Positions 1 through 7,875 of a DNA stretch of 12,747 nt are shown in pieces. The notes under the pieces were generated by a model. The model had not been told where the DNA came from. It searched no databases and saw only the letters and a list, made by a program, of their open reading frames with translations. A program made the translations under genes and the position numbers. Each line of letters starts with the position of its first letter. Within the stretch, counting starts at the first letter, position 1. Source of the stretch: an uncultured Bryobacterales bacterium (GTDB lineage Bacteria; Acidobacteriota; Terriglobia; Bryobacterales; UBA6623); the NCBI GenBank assembly GCA_946887065.1, contig CAMPKL010000037.1, positions 1 to 12,747 of the forward strand, read 5' to 3'.

Positions 1-1510
1 TCAAGTGACCCGGCATGGGGTGCAACGTGCCTTTCTGATCCACATCCTGGATGTTGGCAACCACCAGCGGAGCCTGCGCAACGTTCACTGCATTGGTTTC
101 GATCTTGACCGGAATTCTCGACGTGCCTTGAACAGGCCCTAGCAGTTCCGGATCGACAGTAATCTTGATGTCGGCCGGCGTCACGCCGTTATGCGGCTCA
201 AAGAGCACGGCCGGCAGACCTGAACTCGCAAACACATCCGTGGAGAGGCTAAAAGCCGCGGGAGCGCCGCCTGCGGGCGTCTCTAGCCGCATCGTTGTCG
301 TAATCGGGAACTGCGCGCAGTAACCGAACTGGTAGACCAGATTGCGGTCCTCGGAGCGAACCTCTAGCTGCGGTAAGCCCGCCAGGTCGGCAATAGGCAA
401 ATAAAGGAGCCCTGACTCACTGACCGCGTACGCGTAGGAGCCGTCCTGACTCGACTGTATCCGTCCATAAATCCTTTCCGCCAAACGAATTCGTTCGCGC
501 ACGAAAAGGTTGTCTTCATCCATCACCTGTAAGATGCCGCGGCGTGGATGATTGTCGCCGAGTTCGGTATCGAAGAAGTCGGTGAAGTTCCCAAAGGATG
601 CATAGATTTTTCCGGTCCCGAAGTTGTATCCGGTTCCGCCGATAAACTCGTCCTGAGTTAGCGTATCAGCCTCTGGAGTATCGGCAATTACCTGCAGGTC
701 ATTCGAGAAAAGTAACTGACCGGCCATGAAGTGGCTGCCGTTTGGGGAAGCGCTGACCTGGTTGAAAATCGGTACGTTCACTAGCGTTCCAGTTGGCCGC
801 AAGCGCAAGGTTCCTACCGGGTCCTTCACTTGATAAGAAAACAAGAAGTTCGGCGACGATCCCGGCTGGCTGAACGCCATACCGAAGAGCCAACGGCCAT
901 CCGCAGATGCGGTCAGGTGCGCAGTGACGATTTCGCGTGGAAGTGTAGGAGGGTCCACGGGAAGCCCCACTGGGCCGGCGCCTGTCAGGAAATCGTAGAT
1001 TAAGGTCGACTCGCCATTGACAGGGTTGAACTCCACAAGGCGGCTCTCGGTAATGATGACTGCTTGATTATTCCACTGAAACGCGATGGCAAGCGGTTGC
1101 TCATCAAACGCGATGTGTCTGCGGTCGCTCGTGTTGTTGAGATTAACGATCGTCACGCTCGACTGCTGTGCCGGAACCGTCGGGGAAGTCTGGCTCGTCG
1201 CGACAAGCCACTGACCGTTCGGAGATATGGCTATGCTGGAGGTGCCGGCCGGCTGCGGACTAGTCGGGAACGTATCGACGCGTTGGTTCGTGGCCATCGA
1301 CACGACCTCCACGCGGCCGGCGCTGTAGTTGGCCGCGTAGACCAAGCGACGCGCCTCATCGATAGCGACTTCGTTGATGTGCCCCGGCAGCAGAACTCGC
1401 GTGCCAAACTTGGCGTCACCTTCGGTCGTATGCGCCCGGCCGACCGTTGCCGCAAGTAACGTCGCTACGAGTGCCACGGTTTGTACCGCTACCAGGGTTA
1501 ACTTCCTCAT
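1..1510 (-). CDS. Secreted beta-propeller / Ig-like surface protein, C-terminus cut by window edge
   Basis: An uninterrupted reading frame starts at the ATG at 1510 and runs off the left edge, giving 503 visible residues. The N-terminus is a signal peptide: MRK, a hydrophobic stretch at about residues 4-22, and a likely cleavage site near ATVGRAH (21-27). Residues about 40-395 show recurring propeller-type phrases such as HINEVAIDEARRLVYAANY (44-62) and SSIAISPNGQWLVAT (91-105), as in YVTN/NHL-like beta-propellers. Residues about 398-485 look like an Ig-like beta-sandwich (VTPADIKITVDPELLG, 443-458). The phrase DVDQKGTLHPMPG (489-501) looks like the lead-in to a second propeller beyond the edge. 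It resembles large secreted proteins I remember from Solibacter-like Acidobacteriota; this is recollection, not a search. An AGGTGG sits 9 bases before this ATG. An in-frame ATG at 1516 is possible but only 3 bases from that site. It lies downstream of the Tad genes and may be an exported or surface partner. The fold call is moderate; the function is unknown. Confidence 0.85.
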   Translation of the reverse strand, partial: MRKLTLVAVQTVALVATLLAATVGRAHTTEGDAKFGTRVLLPGHINEVAIDEARRLVYAANYSAGRVEVVSMATNQRVDTFPTSPQPAGTSSIAISPNGQWLVATSQTSPTVPAQQSSVTIVNLNNTSDRRHIAFDEQPLAIAFQWNNQAVIITESRLVEFNPVNGESTLIYDFLTGAGPVGLPVDPPTLPREIVTAHLTASADGRWLFGMAFSQPGSSPNFLFSYQVKDPVGTLRLRPTGTLVNVPIFNQVSASPNGSHFMAGQLLFSNDLQVIADTPEADTLTQDEFIGGTGYNFGTGKIYASFGNFTDFFDTELGDNHPRRGILQVMDEDNLFVRERIRLAERIYGRIQSSQDGSYAYAVSESGLLYLPIADLAGLPQLEVRSEDRNLVYQFGYCAQFPITTTMRLETPAGGAPAAFSLSTDVFASSGLPAVLFEPHNGVTPADIKITVDPELLGPVQGTSRIPVKIETNAVNVAQAPLVVANIQDVDQKGTLHPMPGHL

Positions 1511-1519
1511 CCGCATATT

Positions 1520-1525
1520 CCACCT
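1520..1525 (-). promoter_or_regulatory. Ribosome binding site deciding the start of the propeller protein
   Basis: Read on the minus strand the site is AGGTGG. It is 9 bases from the ATG at 1510 and only 3 bases from the in-frame ATG at 1516, which favours 1510 as the start. Confidence 0.5.
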
Positions 1526-1591
1526 GAGCCCACACTCACTCGACTTCCCTTTCGTTCTCAAACGCATCCGCCGCTCGATGCGGCCGTGCGG

Positions 1592-1620
1592 AGTAAAGTC
1601 CGATAGAGCTGGACTTCACT
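1592..1620 (-). other. Strong inverted repeat / RNA hairpin between tadC region and propeller gene
   Basis: The plus-strand arms are agtaaagtcc (1592-1601) and ggacttcact (1611-1620), with a 9-base loop. Nine of ten positions are complementary in DNA. In minus-strand RNA the odd pair becomes G-U, so the full 10-bp stem can form in the transcript of the surrounding genes. No run of U follows it, so it is not a classical intrinsic terminator. It lies about 80 bases upstream of the propeller-gene ATG and about 130 bases past the stop of the small membrane protein gene. It could be a leader structure, an operator, an attenuator or a transcript-end stabiliser. The rest of the 242-base gap (1511-1752) shows only short GC-rich stems and no convincing gene. 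Confidence 0.5.
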
Positions 1621-1752
1621 GAATCTTCGCCGCGCTCCGCGCCAGTCCCACGCCGCGTCAGGGAACGCCTCGCCTGCCTCACGGCTGGCTGGCGCGCTCG
1701 CATCTTCGGCCTTCCGGCGCAGAGGCGGCTGTATTTCGAGGGACCGCTGCTC

Positions 1753-1854
1753 CTAGTCCTCTTGCTGCGCGCGCGAGCGCCTGCGCATGATGATCAAAGC
1801 CAAGAGCGCAACCGCGACCAACCCACAAATGATTCTTACTGTACTGGCGTCCAT
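1753..1854 (-). CDS. Small single-pass membrane protein (33 aa)
   Basis: This short frame encodes 33 residues: MDASTVR, a hydrophobic helix at about residues 8-23 (IICGLVAVALLALIIM), then a basic tail RRRSRAQQED. The charge pattern predicts one membrane helix with a cytoplasmic C-terminus by the positive-inside rule. AGGAAGGAG lies 8 bases before the ATG, the best ribosome binding site in the window, which is the main reason to believe the gene is translated. It starts 36 bases after the tadC stop on the same strand, so it is probably the last gene of the Tad transcript. It lacks the prepilin cleavage motif (Gly followed by a hydrophobic segment with Glu at +5) and is too short to be a Flp pilin. 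The family is not recognised; a small accessory subunit of the TadB/TadC platform is a guess from position. Confidence 0.7.
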   Translation of the reverse strand: MDASTVRIICGLVAVALLALIIMRRRSRAQQED

Positions 1855-1862
1855 TGTTGTTT

Positions 1863-1871
1863 CTCCTTCCT
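1863..1871 (-). promoter_or_regulatory. Strong ribosome binding site of the 33-aa membrane protein
   Basis: Minus-strand AGGAAGGAG lies 8 bases upstream of the ATG at 1854. It contains a full AAGGAG core at good spacing and sits in the 36-base gap after the tadC stop, so it serves no other gene. Confidence 0.7.
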
Positions 1872-1890
1872 CGTCCTTTTCGAAGCGACC

Positions 1891-2814
1891 TTAAAAATTG
1901 CCCATGATCTGCGGCAAGAAGTCACGAATCACCCGGACCAACATCGGTCCGACCGTGACCACGAAGAGAGCCGGCAAGATAAAGAAGAAGATGGGAAAAA
2001 CCAGCTTGACGCCGATTTTCGCCGCCTTTTCTTCGGCCTCTTGTCTCATTTGCGTCCGCATATAGTCTGAGAAGTTTCTCAGGGTCTGCGAGATGCTTGT
2101 TCCAAACTTGTCCGCCTGAATCAGCGTGCTCACCATTCTCTTGAGCTCGTCGACTCCGGCGCGGTCACCCATGTTCTTCAGGGACTCGGCGCGGCGTTTG
2201 CCGGCTCGCATCTCAAGATTCAACACGGTGAATTCATCCGTGATTTCCGGGTGTGCCGTACGCAATTCTTTGCTCACCTGCATCAACGCCTGGTCCAGGC
2301 CCAAGCCTGACTCCACGCAAATCACGAGCATGTCGAGCGCGTTCGGCAGTCCTTTACGAATTGCCAGTTGGCGTCGCGACGCCATGCGTCCCAACACGAA
2401 GTTCGGCGCCGCCCAACCGAATGCGCCCATGGCAAGTATCTGGAACGGCGCCAGTTCATTCGCCGAGCCCGTTCCAAAAAGCGCGCCGGCCCCTACCACG
2501 GTTAGCGTCAGCGCCATACTGGCTTTGATGCCGTATAGGAAGTGCAGGGCTCGCGGATTACGAATGCCGGCTGCAAGCAGACGCCTCTGAATAATTCCGA
2601 CGTCGGCGGGGTTCGAGGGAACCATATCGCCGATCTTGGCCAGTAAGTCCCTGAAGCTCAACGAAGGATCTCGCACCGAGTGCTGCGAAATCTCCACTTC
2701 GCCCATGACGCGCTCCACCGCGGTCTGGGGTTGAGCCCAGAACTTGAACCCCATCACGCTCAAGACGACCGTGATGATGAAGAATAAAAGAATCGATGCT
2801 ACGAGCGCGCTCAT
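1891..2814 (-). CDS. tadC: Tad pilus inner-membrane platform protein TadC (type II secretion F domain)
   Basis: This 307-residue protein is one of the two inner-membrane platform proteins of the Flp/Tad pilus; it should form a scaffold with TadB on which the CpaF ATPase acts. Hydrophobic segments lie at about residues 3-22, 97-114, 122-140 and 270-293. The T2SSF (GspF-like) domain covers about 156-285, with the typical start KGLPNALDMLVICVESGLGL (154-173) and the phrase LIQADKFGTSISQTLRNFSD (231-250). The length is normal for TadC. The ATG at 2814 follows the tadB stop by 9 bases, with a TAGGAA-type ribosome binding site bridging them. TadB and TadC are paralogues; this one is called TadC from its order after TadB and its LPNALDML/ESGLGLDQAL pattern. 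Confidence 0.93.
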   Translation of the reverse strand: MSALVASILLFFIITVVLSVMGFKFWAQPQTAVERVMGEVEISQHSVRDPSLSFRDLLAKIGDMVPSNPADVGIIQRRLLAAGIRNPRALHFLYGIKASMALTLTVVGAGALFGTGSANELAPFQILAMGAFGWAAPNFVLGRMASRRQLAIRKGLPNALDMLVICVESGLGLDQALMQVSKELRTAHPEITDEFTVLNLEMRAGKRRAESLKNMGDRAGVDELKRMVSTLIQADKFGTSISQTLRNFSDYMRTQMRQEAEEKAAKIGVKLVFPIFFFILPALFVVTVGPMLVRVIRDFLPQIMGNF

Positions 2815-2823
2815 GGTTCCTAC

Positions 2824-3798
2824 CTACAGCCCGAGATCCGTCAGCTTGCGAATCGATATAAAGCCGAGCAATTGCAGAATGATGGTCACTGCCATCATGA
2901 TTTTTCCGTCAGGATCATCAAAGAAGAACAGGACATACTCGTCATTCGTGAAAAACATCATGATGCCCACGCAAATCGGGATCATGGAGAGCACGAGGCC
3001 CGAGATACGCCCGTGCGCGCTGATGGCACGAATTTTGCCGCGCAGTTTAAAGCGCTCTTTCATCAAGTAAGAGAGGTTGTCCAGCAGCGTGGCAAGATTA
3101 CCGCCCGTTCTCTTCTGCAGCATGACTGCCGAGACAAAGAACCGCACGTCGAGCAGCGGCATCCGAGTTCCTAGTCTCTCGAGAGCGACTTCAAGAGGCA
3201 GGCCCAAGTTTTGCTCATCGAAGGTCCGTTTGAACTCGTCGGAAAGCGGCGGACCGAAGTCCTTATAGAGCATCTCCAGCGAAACCGAGAACGCATGGCC
3301 GGTTCTCATGGCGCGCGCGACAAATTCCAAAGCGTCGGGAAACTGTTCCTCGAACGCGTACATTCGCTTGGTCCGCTTCCTCCACAGGATGAAGAACGGG
3401 ATGGCGACGCCTACGATTGCGCCGATCGGCGAGATTGTCTGTCCGCGGGGAATGATGTACCAGAAGACATTGAAACCGCCGACGCCCAGGATCGCCGACA
3501 TGTAAAGGGTGCGCGCCGGGTCCCAATCCATGCCGGCTTGCTCGATGTAGTCGCGCAGCCGCTGGTTGAGATTCTGACCCAAGAACGTTTGCGCGATCAG
3601 GTCCCGGGGGCTCAGTTTTTCGTTTTTGAGCAGCGAGCCGCTCGCTTCGCCCGTCTTGTTTTTCTTTGTCTTCGTCTTGCCGGATACAAGGTCCTTCATT
3701 TCGTTGACTTCACGCTTGCGCATGAAGTTGTTCGCAAAGAAGATTGCGCCAACCATGAACAGCGTGAGTACTACAAAGAAAACTATGTATGTCGACAT
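2824..3798 (-). CDS. tadB: Tad pilus inner-membrane platform protein TadB (type II secretion F domain)
   Basis: This 324-residue platform protein should pair with TadC in the inner membrane and couple CpaF ATP hydrolysis to pilin extraction. Residues 3-22 form a membrane helix, followed by a Lys-rich cytoplasmic segment (about 27-60). Further helices lie at about 98-115, 122-139, 263-284 and 300-317. The T2SSF domain spans about 152-280, with EQFPDALEFVARAMRTGHAF (151-170) and QKRTGGNLATLLDNLSYLMK (228-247), both typical of TadB. The ATG at 3798 has AGGAG 9 bases upstream and begins 19 bases after the cpaF stop. The length is normal. The C-terminal helix is preceded by an acidic/Phe-rich loop (286-297), probably periplasmic. 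Confidence 0.93.
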   Translation of the reverse strand: MSTYIVFFVVLTLFMVGAIFFANNFMRKREVNEMKDLVSGKTKTKKNKTGEASGSLLKNEKLSPRDLIAQTFLGQNLNQRLRDYIEQAGMDWDPARTLYMSAILGVGGFNVFWYIIPRGQTISPIGAIVGVAIPFFILWRKRTKRMYAFEEQFPDALEFVARAMRTGHAFSVSLEMLYKDFGPPLSDEFKRTFDEQNLGLPLEVALERLGTRMPLLDVRFFVSAVMLQKRTGGNLATLLDNLSYLMKERFKLRGKIRAISAHGRISGLVLSMIPICVGIMMFFTNDEYVLFFFDDPDGKIMMAVTIILQLLGFISIRKLTDLGL

Positions 3799-3817
3799 GA
3801 CCTACAGCTCCTAGCGC

Positions 3818-5191
3818 CTATTCGCCAACTTCGACGATTTCTTCAAAAACGTCCGCCTCAATGCGCATGCCGGCGGCGACGATCTTCTCGTAGAAGCGCG
3901 GACGGATACCGGTGGCGGCAAAGCGGCCCAACACCTTGCCTTCCGCCGAGACTCCGCGTTTCTCGAAAACGAACAGGTCCTGAAGCATGACCTGATCGCC
4001 TTCCATCGTGGTGACTTCAGTCAGACTGCGGCAGCGGCGAGTGCCGTCGCTCATACGCGTGACCTGCACAATCAGATCCACCGCGGCGGCGATCTGCTGG
4101 CGGATGGCGACAATGGGCATGTTCGAACTGCCGAGCGTGACCATGACTTCCATTCTGCTGATGGCGTCGCGCGGGGTGTTGGCGTGCAGCGTCGTCATCG
4201 ATCCGTCGTGACCAGTGTTCATCGCTTGAAGCATGTCGAGCGTTTCTTCGCCGCGGCACTCACCGATGACGATGCGGTCGGGGCGCATACGAAGGGCGTT
4301 AACCAGCAGCTCGCGCTGACGGATTGCATTCTTACCTTCGATGTTCGGCGGGCGCGTTTCCAGGCGAGCCACGTGTGGCTGCTTGAGTTGCAACTCGGCC
4401 GCGTCCTCAATGGTGACGATGCGCTCATCGGGCGAGATCAACGAACTCAAAGCGTTGAGCATCGTCGTCTTGCCGGAACCGGTACCGCCGGAGATCAGGA
4501 TGTTCAGTCGAGCCTTGACCGCCGCCTTGAGAATTTCCATCATGCCCGGCGTAATGGACTTGTTGGCCGCGAGATCGTCAGGCATGAGCTTGTCGGTCGC
4601 GAAGCGGCGAATCGACAGCAGAGGTCCATCGACCGCCAGCGGCGGGATAATCGCGTTAACGCGCGAACCGTCGATTAGGCGGGCGTCCACCATCGGCGAC
4701 GATTCATCAACGCGTCGACCGACCTGCGACACGATCTTGTCGATGATGCGCAGCAGGTGACCGTCGTCTTTGAAGGTCACGTTGGTCAATTCAAGCCGGC
4801 CCTTGCGCTCAACGTAGACCTGCTTGTGCGTATTGACCAGGATGTCCGAAATGGTCGGGTCCTGCAGCAACGGTTCCAGCGGACCGAGACCGAAGACTTC
4901 ATCGAGGACTTCGTCGCAGATCTGTTGGCGTTCGAGAGAGCTCAACAGCGTGGACTCGTCGTCCATCAACGCCATCAGGGCGTTGCGAACTTCGATGCGG
5001 ACCTTCTGATTCTCGATGCTGGCTAGAGCTTCGAGATTGATTTTGTCGAGCAGCTTGCGGTGAAGCTTGAACTTGAGCTCTTGGTACTCGGGATTCAGGG
5101 TCAGCCGCGTGCGGCCGCTGCCGCGGCGCAAACGTTCTTCCCAAGTCAGCTCCCCAGTTCCTGATGGCGCGATGTCTGTTGGCAAAGCCAT
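3818..5191 (-). CDS. cpaF: Tad pilus assembly/secretion ATPase CpaF (TadA)
   Basis: This 457-residue type II/IV secretion ATPase is the cytoplasmic motor of the Tad machine, energising pilin assembly through TadB/TadC. Residues about 35-110 form the helical N-terminal domain ([20 protein letters not shown], 101-120). The catalytic core has Walker A GGTGSGKT (235-242), Asp box [10 protein letters not shown] (258-267), Walker [12 protein letters not shown] (306-316) and His box [16 protein letters not shown] (333-348). All expected catalytic residues are present. The ATG at 5191 was chosen because AGAGAGGT lies 9 bases upstream. A TTG at 5218 would add nine residues (MRFERGRHR) and is less likely. 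The gene starts 36 bases after the cpaE stop and is followed 19 bases later by tadB. Confidence 0.95.
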   Translation of the reverse strand: MALPTDIAPSGTGELTWEERLRRGSGRTRLTLNPEYQELKFKLHRKLLDKINLEALASIENQKVRIEVRNALMALMDDESTLLSSLERQQICDEVLDEVFGLGPLEPLLQDPTISDILVNTHKQVYVERKGRLELTNVTFKDDGHLLRIIDKIVSQVGRRVDESSPMVDARLIDGSRVNAIIPPLAVDGPLLSIRRFATDKLMPDDLAANKSITPGMMEILKAAVKARLNILISGGTGSGKTTMLNALSSLISPDERIVTIEDAAELQLKQPHVARLETRPPNIEGKNAIRQRELLVNALRMRPDRIVIGECRGEETLDMLQAMNTGHDGSMTTLHANTPRDAISRMEVMVTLGSSNMPIVAIRQQIAAAVDLIVQVTRMSDGTRRCRSLTEVTTMEGDQVMLQDLFVFEKRGVSAEGKVLGRFAATGIRPRFYEKIVAAGMRIEADVFEEIVEVGE

Positions 5192-5200
5192 TCGGTGTCG

Positions 5201-5208
5201 ACCTCTCT
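5201..5208 (-). promoter_or_regulatory. Ribosome binding site deciding the cpaF start
   Basis: Minus-strand AGAGAGGT lies 9 bases before the ATG at 5191. It falls inside the stretch that would be coding if the TTG at 5218 were used, so it argues for the ATG. Confidence 0.5.
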
Positions 5209-5227
5209 CAAATCTCAAAAACGCACG

Positions 5228-6418
5228 CTAGCCGTTCGATAACAACGCGGACAGCCTCAGGCCGCCGGCCGCCTTCTTTTTCTTCGTCGCGCCATCACCG
5301 GTCAAGCTCTGACCAAAGGCGGCCAACTTCTTACCCAACTCCGCGGAAGCTGCAATCGGCTTGCCGGCTGTAAGCGCCCGATGGATCGAGGCGCTGTCGT
5401 CCGGAAAGACGTGGCTAATCGGGAAATTAAAGACGCGCTCCATGTCCTGAGGACCCAGCTCGCCCCGTCTGCTCATCCGATTTACGATCAAAGAGAAACG
5501 GTCCTTGGTCAAACCCTCGTGCTCGATGTTCGCGATCGCCTTGCGCGTCAAATGCAACGAAGACAATTCCGAGTTGCAGATCACGAAGGCATGGTCCGTT
5601 TCCCGCAGCAGCGACTTGCTGGCCGGTCCGTAGACGGTGGGAAGATCCAAAATGACGTACTCGTAACGCGTGCGTACGAAGTCAAGCACACGCTGATACC
5701 TTTCTGTCTGCAGCGTCGGCATCTCCGGAGCGTCGGGCGCCATCAATAAATCAACGCCGTTTCGCTTCGTTACCAGAGCGCCCCACAGCGCGTCGTCCAA
5801 CTTTTCGGCGTGAGCCAAGGCGTCGACGACGCTGTACGAGTGAGTCAGCCTCCAGGCGAACGAAAGGCTGCCGGAAAGCGTGTCGAAATCGATCAACAAC
5901 GTCCGGCGTTTACCTTCGTTGGAGAGCGATGCAGCGACGTTCGAGGCCAAGGTGGTGACGCCCTGCCCTGCCTTGACGCCGACGAAACCGAAGACCTTGC
6001 CGTTGGTAGGCGCGTCGCTTACCTGGGTATCGCACAGTTTTCGGATCCGCAGAAGAACCGCTTTAATGGATTCGGAATCAAAGGGGGCCCCAAGAAATTC
6101 AGTGGCTCCCGCTCGTAAGGAGCGGATAATCACGTCCGCGCTGCTTTGGGAATTGAGGCCGACTACATAGACCGCGGGGTTCATTGAAGCGGCGACTGTC
6201 ACCAGGGACAACGCCGTCTCTAGATCCGTGTCTAGATCAATGAAGGCGATCGACGGGCGAAGCTGCCGTAATCTCGCCTCCAGTTGCGCCGACGTCGGGT
6301 AGTCCGCCATCTCTTCCAGAAACTCGACGGACTGCTGACCAGCAACCCGTTTAAAGTCCCCAGCAAGGGCCCGGTTCGGACAAACCAGCGTCGCTCCTAG
6401 CTCACTATGCCCCAGCAT
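5228..6418 (-). CDS. cpaE: Tad pilus localisation protein CpaE/TadZ (atypical receiver plus MinD/ParA-like ATPase fold)
   Basis: This 396-residue protein is expected to place the Tad machine in the cell, as CpaE/TadZ proteins do. Residues about 8-125 look like a receiver domain: IAFIDLDTD (58-66) gives the usual Asp region, but the conserved Lys-Pro is replaced in FLGAPF (108-113), so phosphorelay is unlikely. Residues about 142-350 have a SIMIBI/MinD fold with a deviant P-loop KAGQGVTT (149-156): the signature lysine K149 is kept but the usual GKT lysine is V154. Further motifs are LLIDFDTLSG (174-183) and YVILDLP (254-260). Loss of the second lysine is common in TadZ and suggests weak or absent ATP hydrolysis. 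The tail (379-396) is Lys-rich and could touch membrane or DNA. AAGGA directly abuts the ATG and a further AAGGAAAGG lies upstream. The gap from the cpaC stop is 46 bases. Confidence 0.9.
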   Translation of the reverse strand: MLGHSELGATLVCPNRALAGDFKRVAGQQSVEFLEEMADYPTSAQLEARLRQLRPSIAFIDLDTDLETALSLVTVAASMNPAVYVVGLNSQSSADVIIRSLRAGATEFLGAPFDSESIKAVLLRIRKLCDTQVSDAPTNGKVFGFVGVKAGQGVTTLASNVAASLSNEGKRRTLLIDFDTLSGSLSFAWRLTHSYSVVDALAHAEKLDDALWGALVTKRNGVDLLMAPDAPEMPTLQTERYQRVLDFVRTRYEYVILDLPTVYGPASKSLLRETDHAFVICNSELSSLHLTRKAIANIEHEGLTKDRFSLIVNRMSRRGELGPQDMERVFNFPISHVFPDDSASIHRALTAGKPIAASAELGKKLAAFGQSLTGDGATKKKKAAGGLRLSALLSNG

Positions 6419-6464
6419 TCCTTAATCCGCCTTTCCTTTTTCCGTCCTATCGCAATTCAATTTG

Positions 6465-7826
6465 TTACTTTTTCCAGTCCAACGACTCGGTCAGCGGCGG
6501 CATGAATTCCTCCGGCATGGGCAACGTCGGAGTCGGCTCGCCGGACTCATAGACCTCGGGGAACTCAGGCGTAACCAGTACGAGGAGTTCGCTGTTGTTT
6601 CTGTCCAGCGAACGACTCTTGAAGAATTCACCCAACAGAGGAATCTTCGAGAGCACGGGTACGCGGTTTTCGCTCTCCGACATGCGGCTGTCGATCAGAC
6701 CGCCGATCACGAAGCTCTGACCCGGCATCAGTTCGACGTCGGTCTCAACGCGACGGGTCGACAACGCGGGAATGAGGAAGCCCTGAAGAGTGACGGCATT
6801 GGCAAAGTCCAACGCGGAAACTTCGGGCCGTACATGCATTTTGATGGATCCGCGCGGCGTGAACTCAGGCAAGAAGTTAATTCGAATGCCGAACTCACGG
6901 AACTGGATCGTGACCGCGCCGGCGGCGGCTCCGCCCTGGATGATGGGGACCGGGAATTCACCGCCGATCAGCAGGTCAGCCTCTTTTCCTGACGTCGTGA
7001 CGACGTTGGGCTCGGCCAGCATCTGACTGATTCCGCGCGCTTCCAACGCCCTGAGCAGGATGCCGAGGTTCAGATCCGGCCGGAACGCGAAGACGTTCAA
7101 CGTGTCGGTAAGGCTAAAGTTCGTACTGGTTCCGCTCAGCGAGCCGCCGATGGTTCCGGCTACTTGCGAAACCCTCGATCCGCCAAACTGCTGGGTTGAG
7201 ATAGAGGCCGGCGTATTGAGCGCGCCGGTTGAAAGTAGATTCGCGCCGAACTCGGAGAGAGCGTTGCGCTGCACTTCAATAAAGCGGACGCGCAGCACGA
7301 TCTGCCGATCGGCGGCGGGAATCGGTAATTCCAAATTGCTCACTACCGACCTTGCGCCCATGCCGCCGAGCATGGCTAAGATCCGCTCCTCGACCTCTGG
7401 GCTCGAGGCCGATCCGTTCAGAGTCACCAAGCCCTGACTGGAGACCAGACGAACGGGCTCGCCAGGGAATGCGGCGCGAACCAAGTCCTGAATTTGTTGA
7501 AGATTAGAACCAACGTTAATGGTGAAGAAATTGCGGTCGCCGGCGCGAGACCACAAGACAAGGGTTGTGATGCCTTCGCTCTTCGCATTGATGAGGATTT
7601 CCCGCGTCGAGATCGCTACAACGTCAGCGATTGTATCGTTGGTGATGGATACGCGCTGGATTTCATCAGGAATATCCAGAACGATCGACTTGCCGACGAC
7701 GAGCGGAATCTCGTTACCGGTCGGCGCCTGCGCCCAGAGAGCGCCGGTCGCTATGACCGATAAGCAGGCCGCCCAGATTGCTGACGGCTTCAGTAGATAG
7801 TTGATTCGATTGGGAGACAAAACCAT
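6465..7826 (-). CDS. cpaC: Tad pilus outer-membrane secretin CpaC/RcpA
   Basis: This 453-residue secretin should form the outer-membrane pore through which the Flp pilus passes. Residues 1-34 are a signal peptide (basic NRINYLLK, hydrophobic 16-31, cleavage near AQA). Residues about 39-105 match the pilus N-terminal domain of this family (IPLVVGKSIVLDIPDEIQRV, 40-59). Residues about 112-168 form a BON-like domain (VRLVSSQGLVTLNGSA, 125-140). The secretin domain covers about 175-424, with the signature VPVLSKIPLLGEFFKSRS (389-406) and the terminal beta segment NSELLVLVTPEF (411-422). A Pro/Glu-rich tail follows (428-453). There is no lipobox cysteine. The ATG at 7826 has a weak GGGTG site upstream. 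It lies 49 bases after cpaB. Confidence 0.94.
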   Translation of the reverse strand: MVLSPNRINYLLKPSAIWAACLSVIATGALWAQAPTGNEIPLVVGKSIVLDIPDEIQRVSITNDTIADVVAISTREILINAKSEGITTLVLWSRAGDRNFFTINVGSNLQQIQDLVRAAFPGEPVRLVSSQGLVTLNGSASSPEVEERILAMLGGMGARSVVSNLELPIPAADRQIVLRVRFIEVQRNALSEFGANLLSTGALNTPASISTQQFGGSRVSQVAGTIGGSLSGTSTNFSLTDTLNVFAFRPDLNLGILLRALEARGISQMLAEPNVVTTSGKEADLLIGGEFPVPIIQGGAAAGAVTIQFREFGIRINFLPEFTPRGSIKMHVRPEVSALDFANAVTLQGFLIPALSTRRVETDVELMPGQSFVIGGLIDSRMSESENRVPVLSKIPLLGEFFKSRSLDRNNSELLVLVTPEFPEVYESGEPTPTLPMPEEFMPPLTESLDWKK

Positions 7827-7875
7827 AGCAACACCCTACACCCAAGTCTGTCGTCGCAAGTAGTACTAATTTGCC

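Noticed and set aside
1064..1459. Plus- and minus-strand frames of 74 to 131 residues near the left end
   Set aside because: They overlap the long open frame on the minus strand that has a signal peptide and propeller-like phrases. They are Arg-rich shadows of it.
1592..1620. The hairpin as an intrinsic terminator of the Tad operon
   Set aside because: No U tract follows on the minus strand and the stem is not GC-rich, so the standard terminator signature is missing.
1536..1703. A 55-codon minus-strand frame in the gap before the propeller gene, with a GGAAGG six bases before its ATG
   Set aside because: Its N-terminal half is Arg-rich and low in complexity, as expected of a random frame in GC-rich DNA. 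It contains the 1592-1620 hairpin and has no recognisable domain. It could be real only if conserved in relatives.
1753..1854. The 33-residue protein as a Flp pilin
   Set aside because: It has no leader with a Gly cleavage site, no Glu at +5 and none of the residues usually following the helix, and it is shorter than known Flp pilins.
3211..3990. A 259-residue plus-strand frame opposite tadB and the end of cpaF
   Set aside because: It lies antisense to genes with clear domains. Its protein is rich in Arg, His and Gln without a recognisable fold, and it is explained by codon bias of the real genes.
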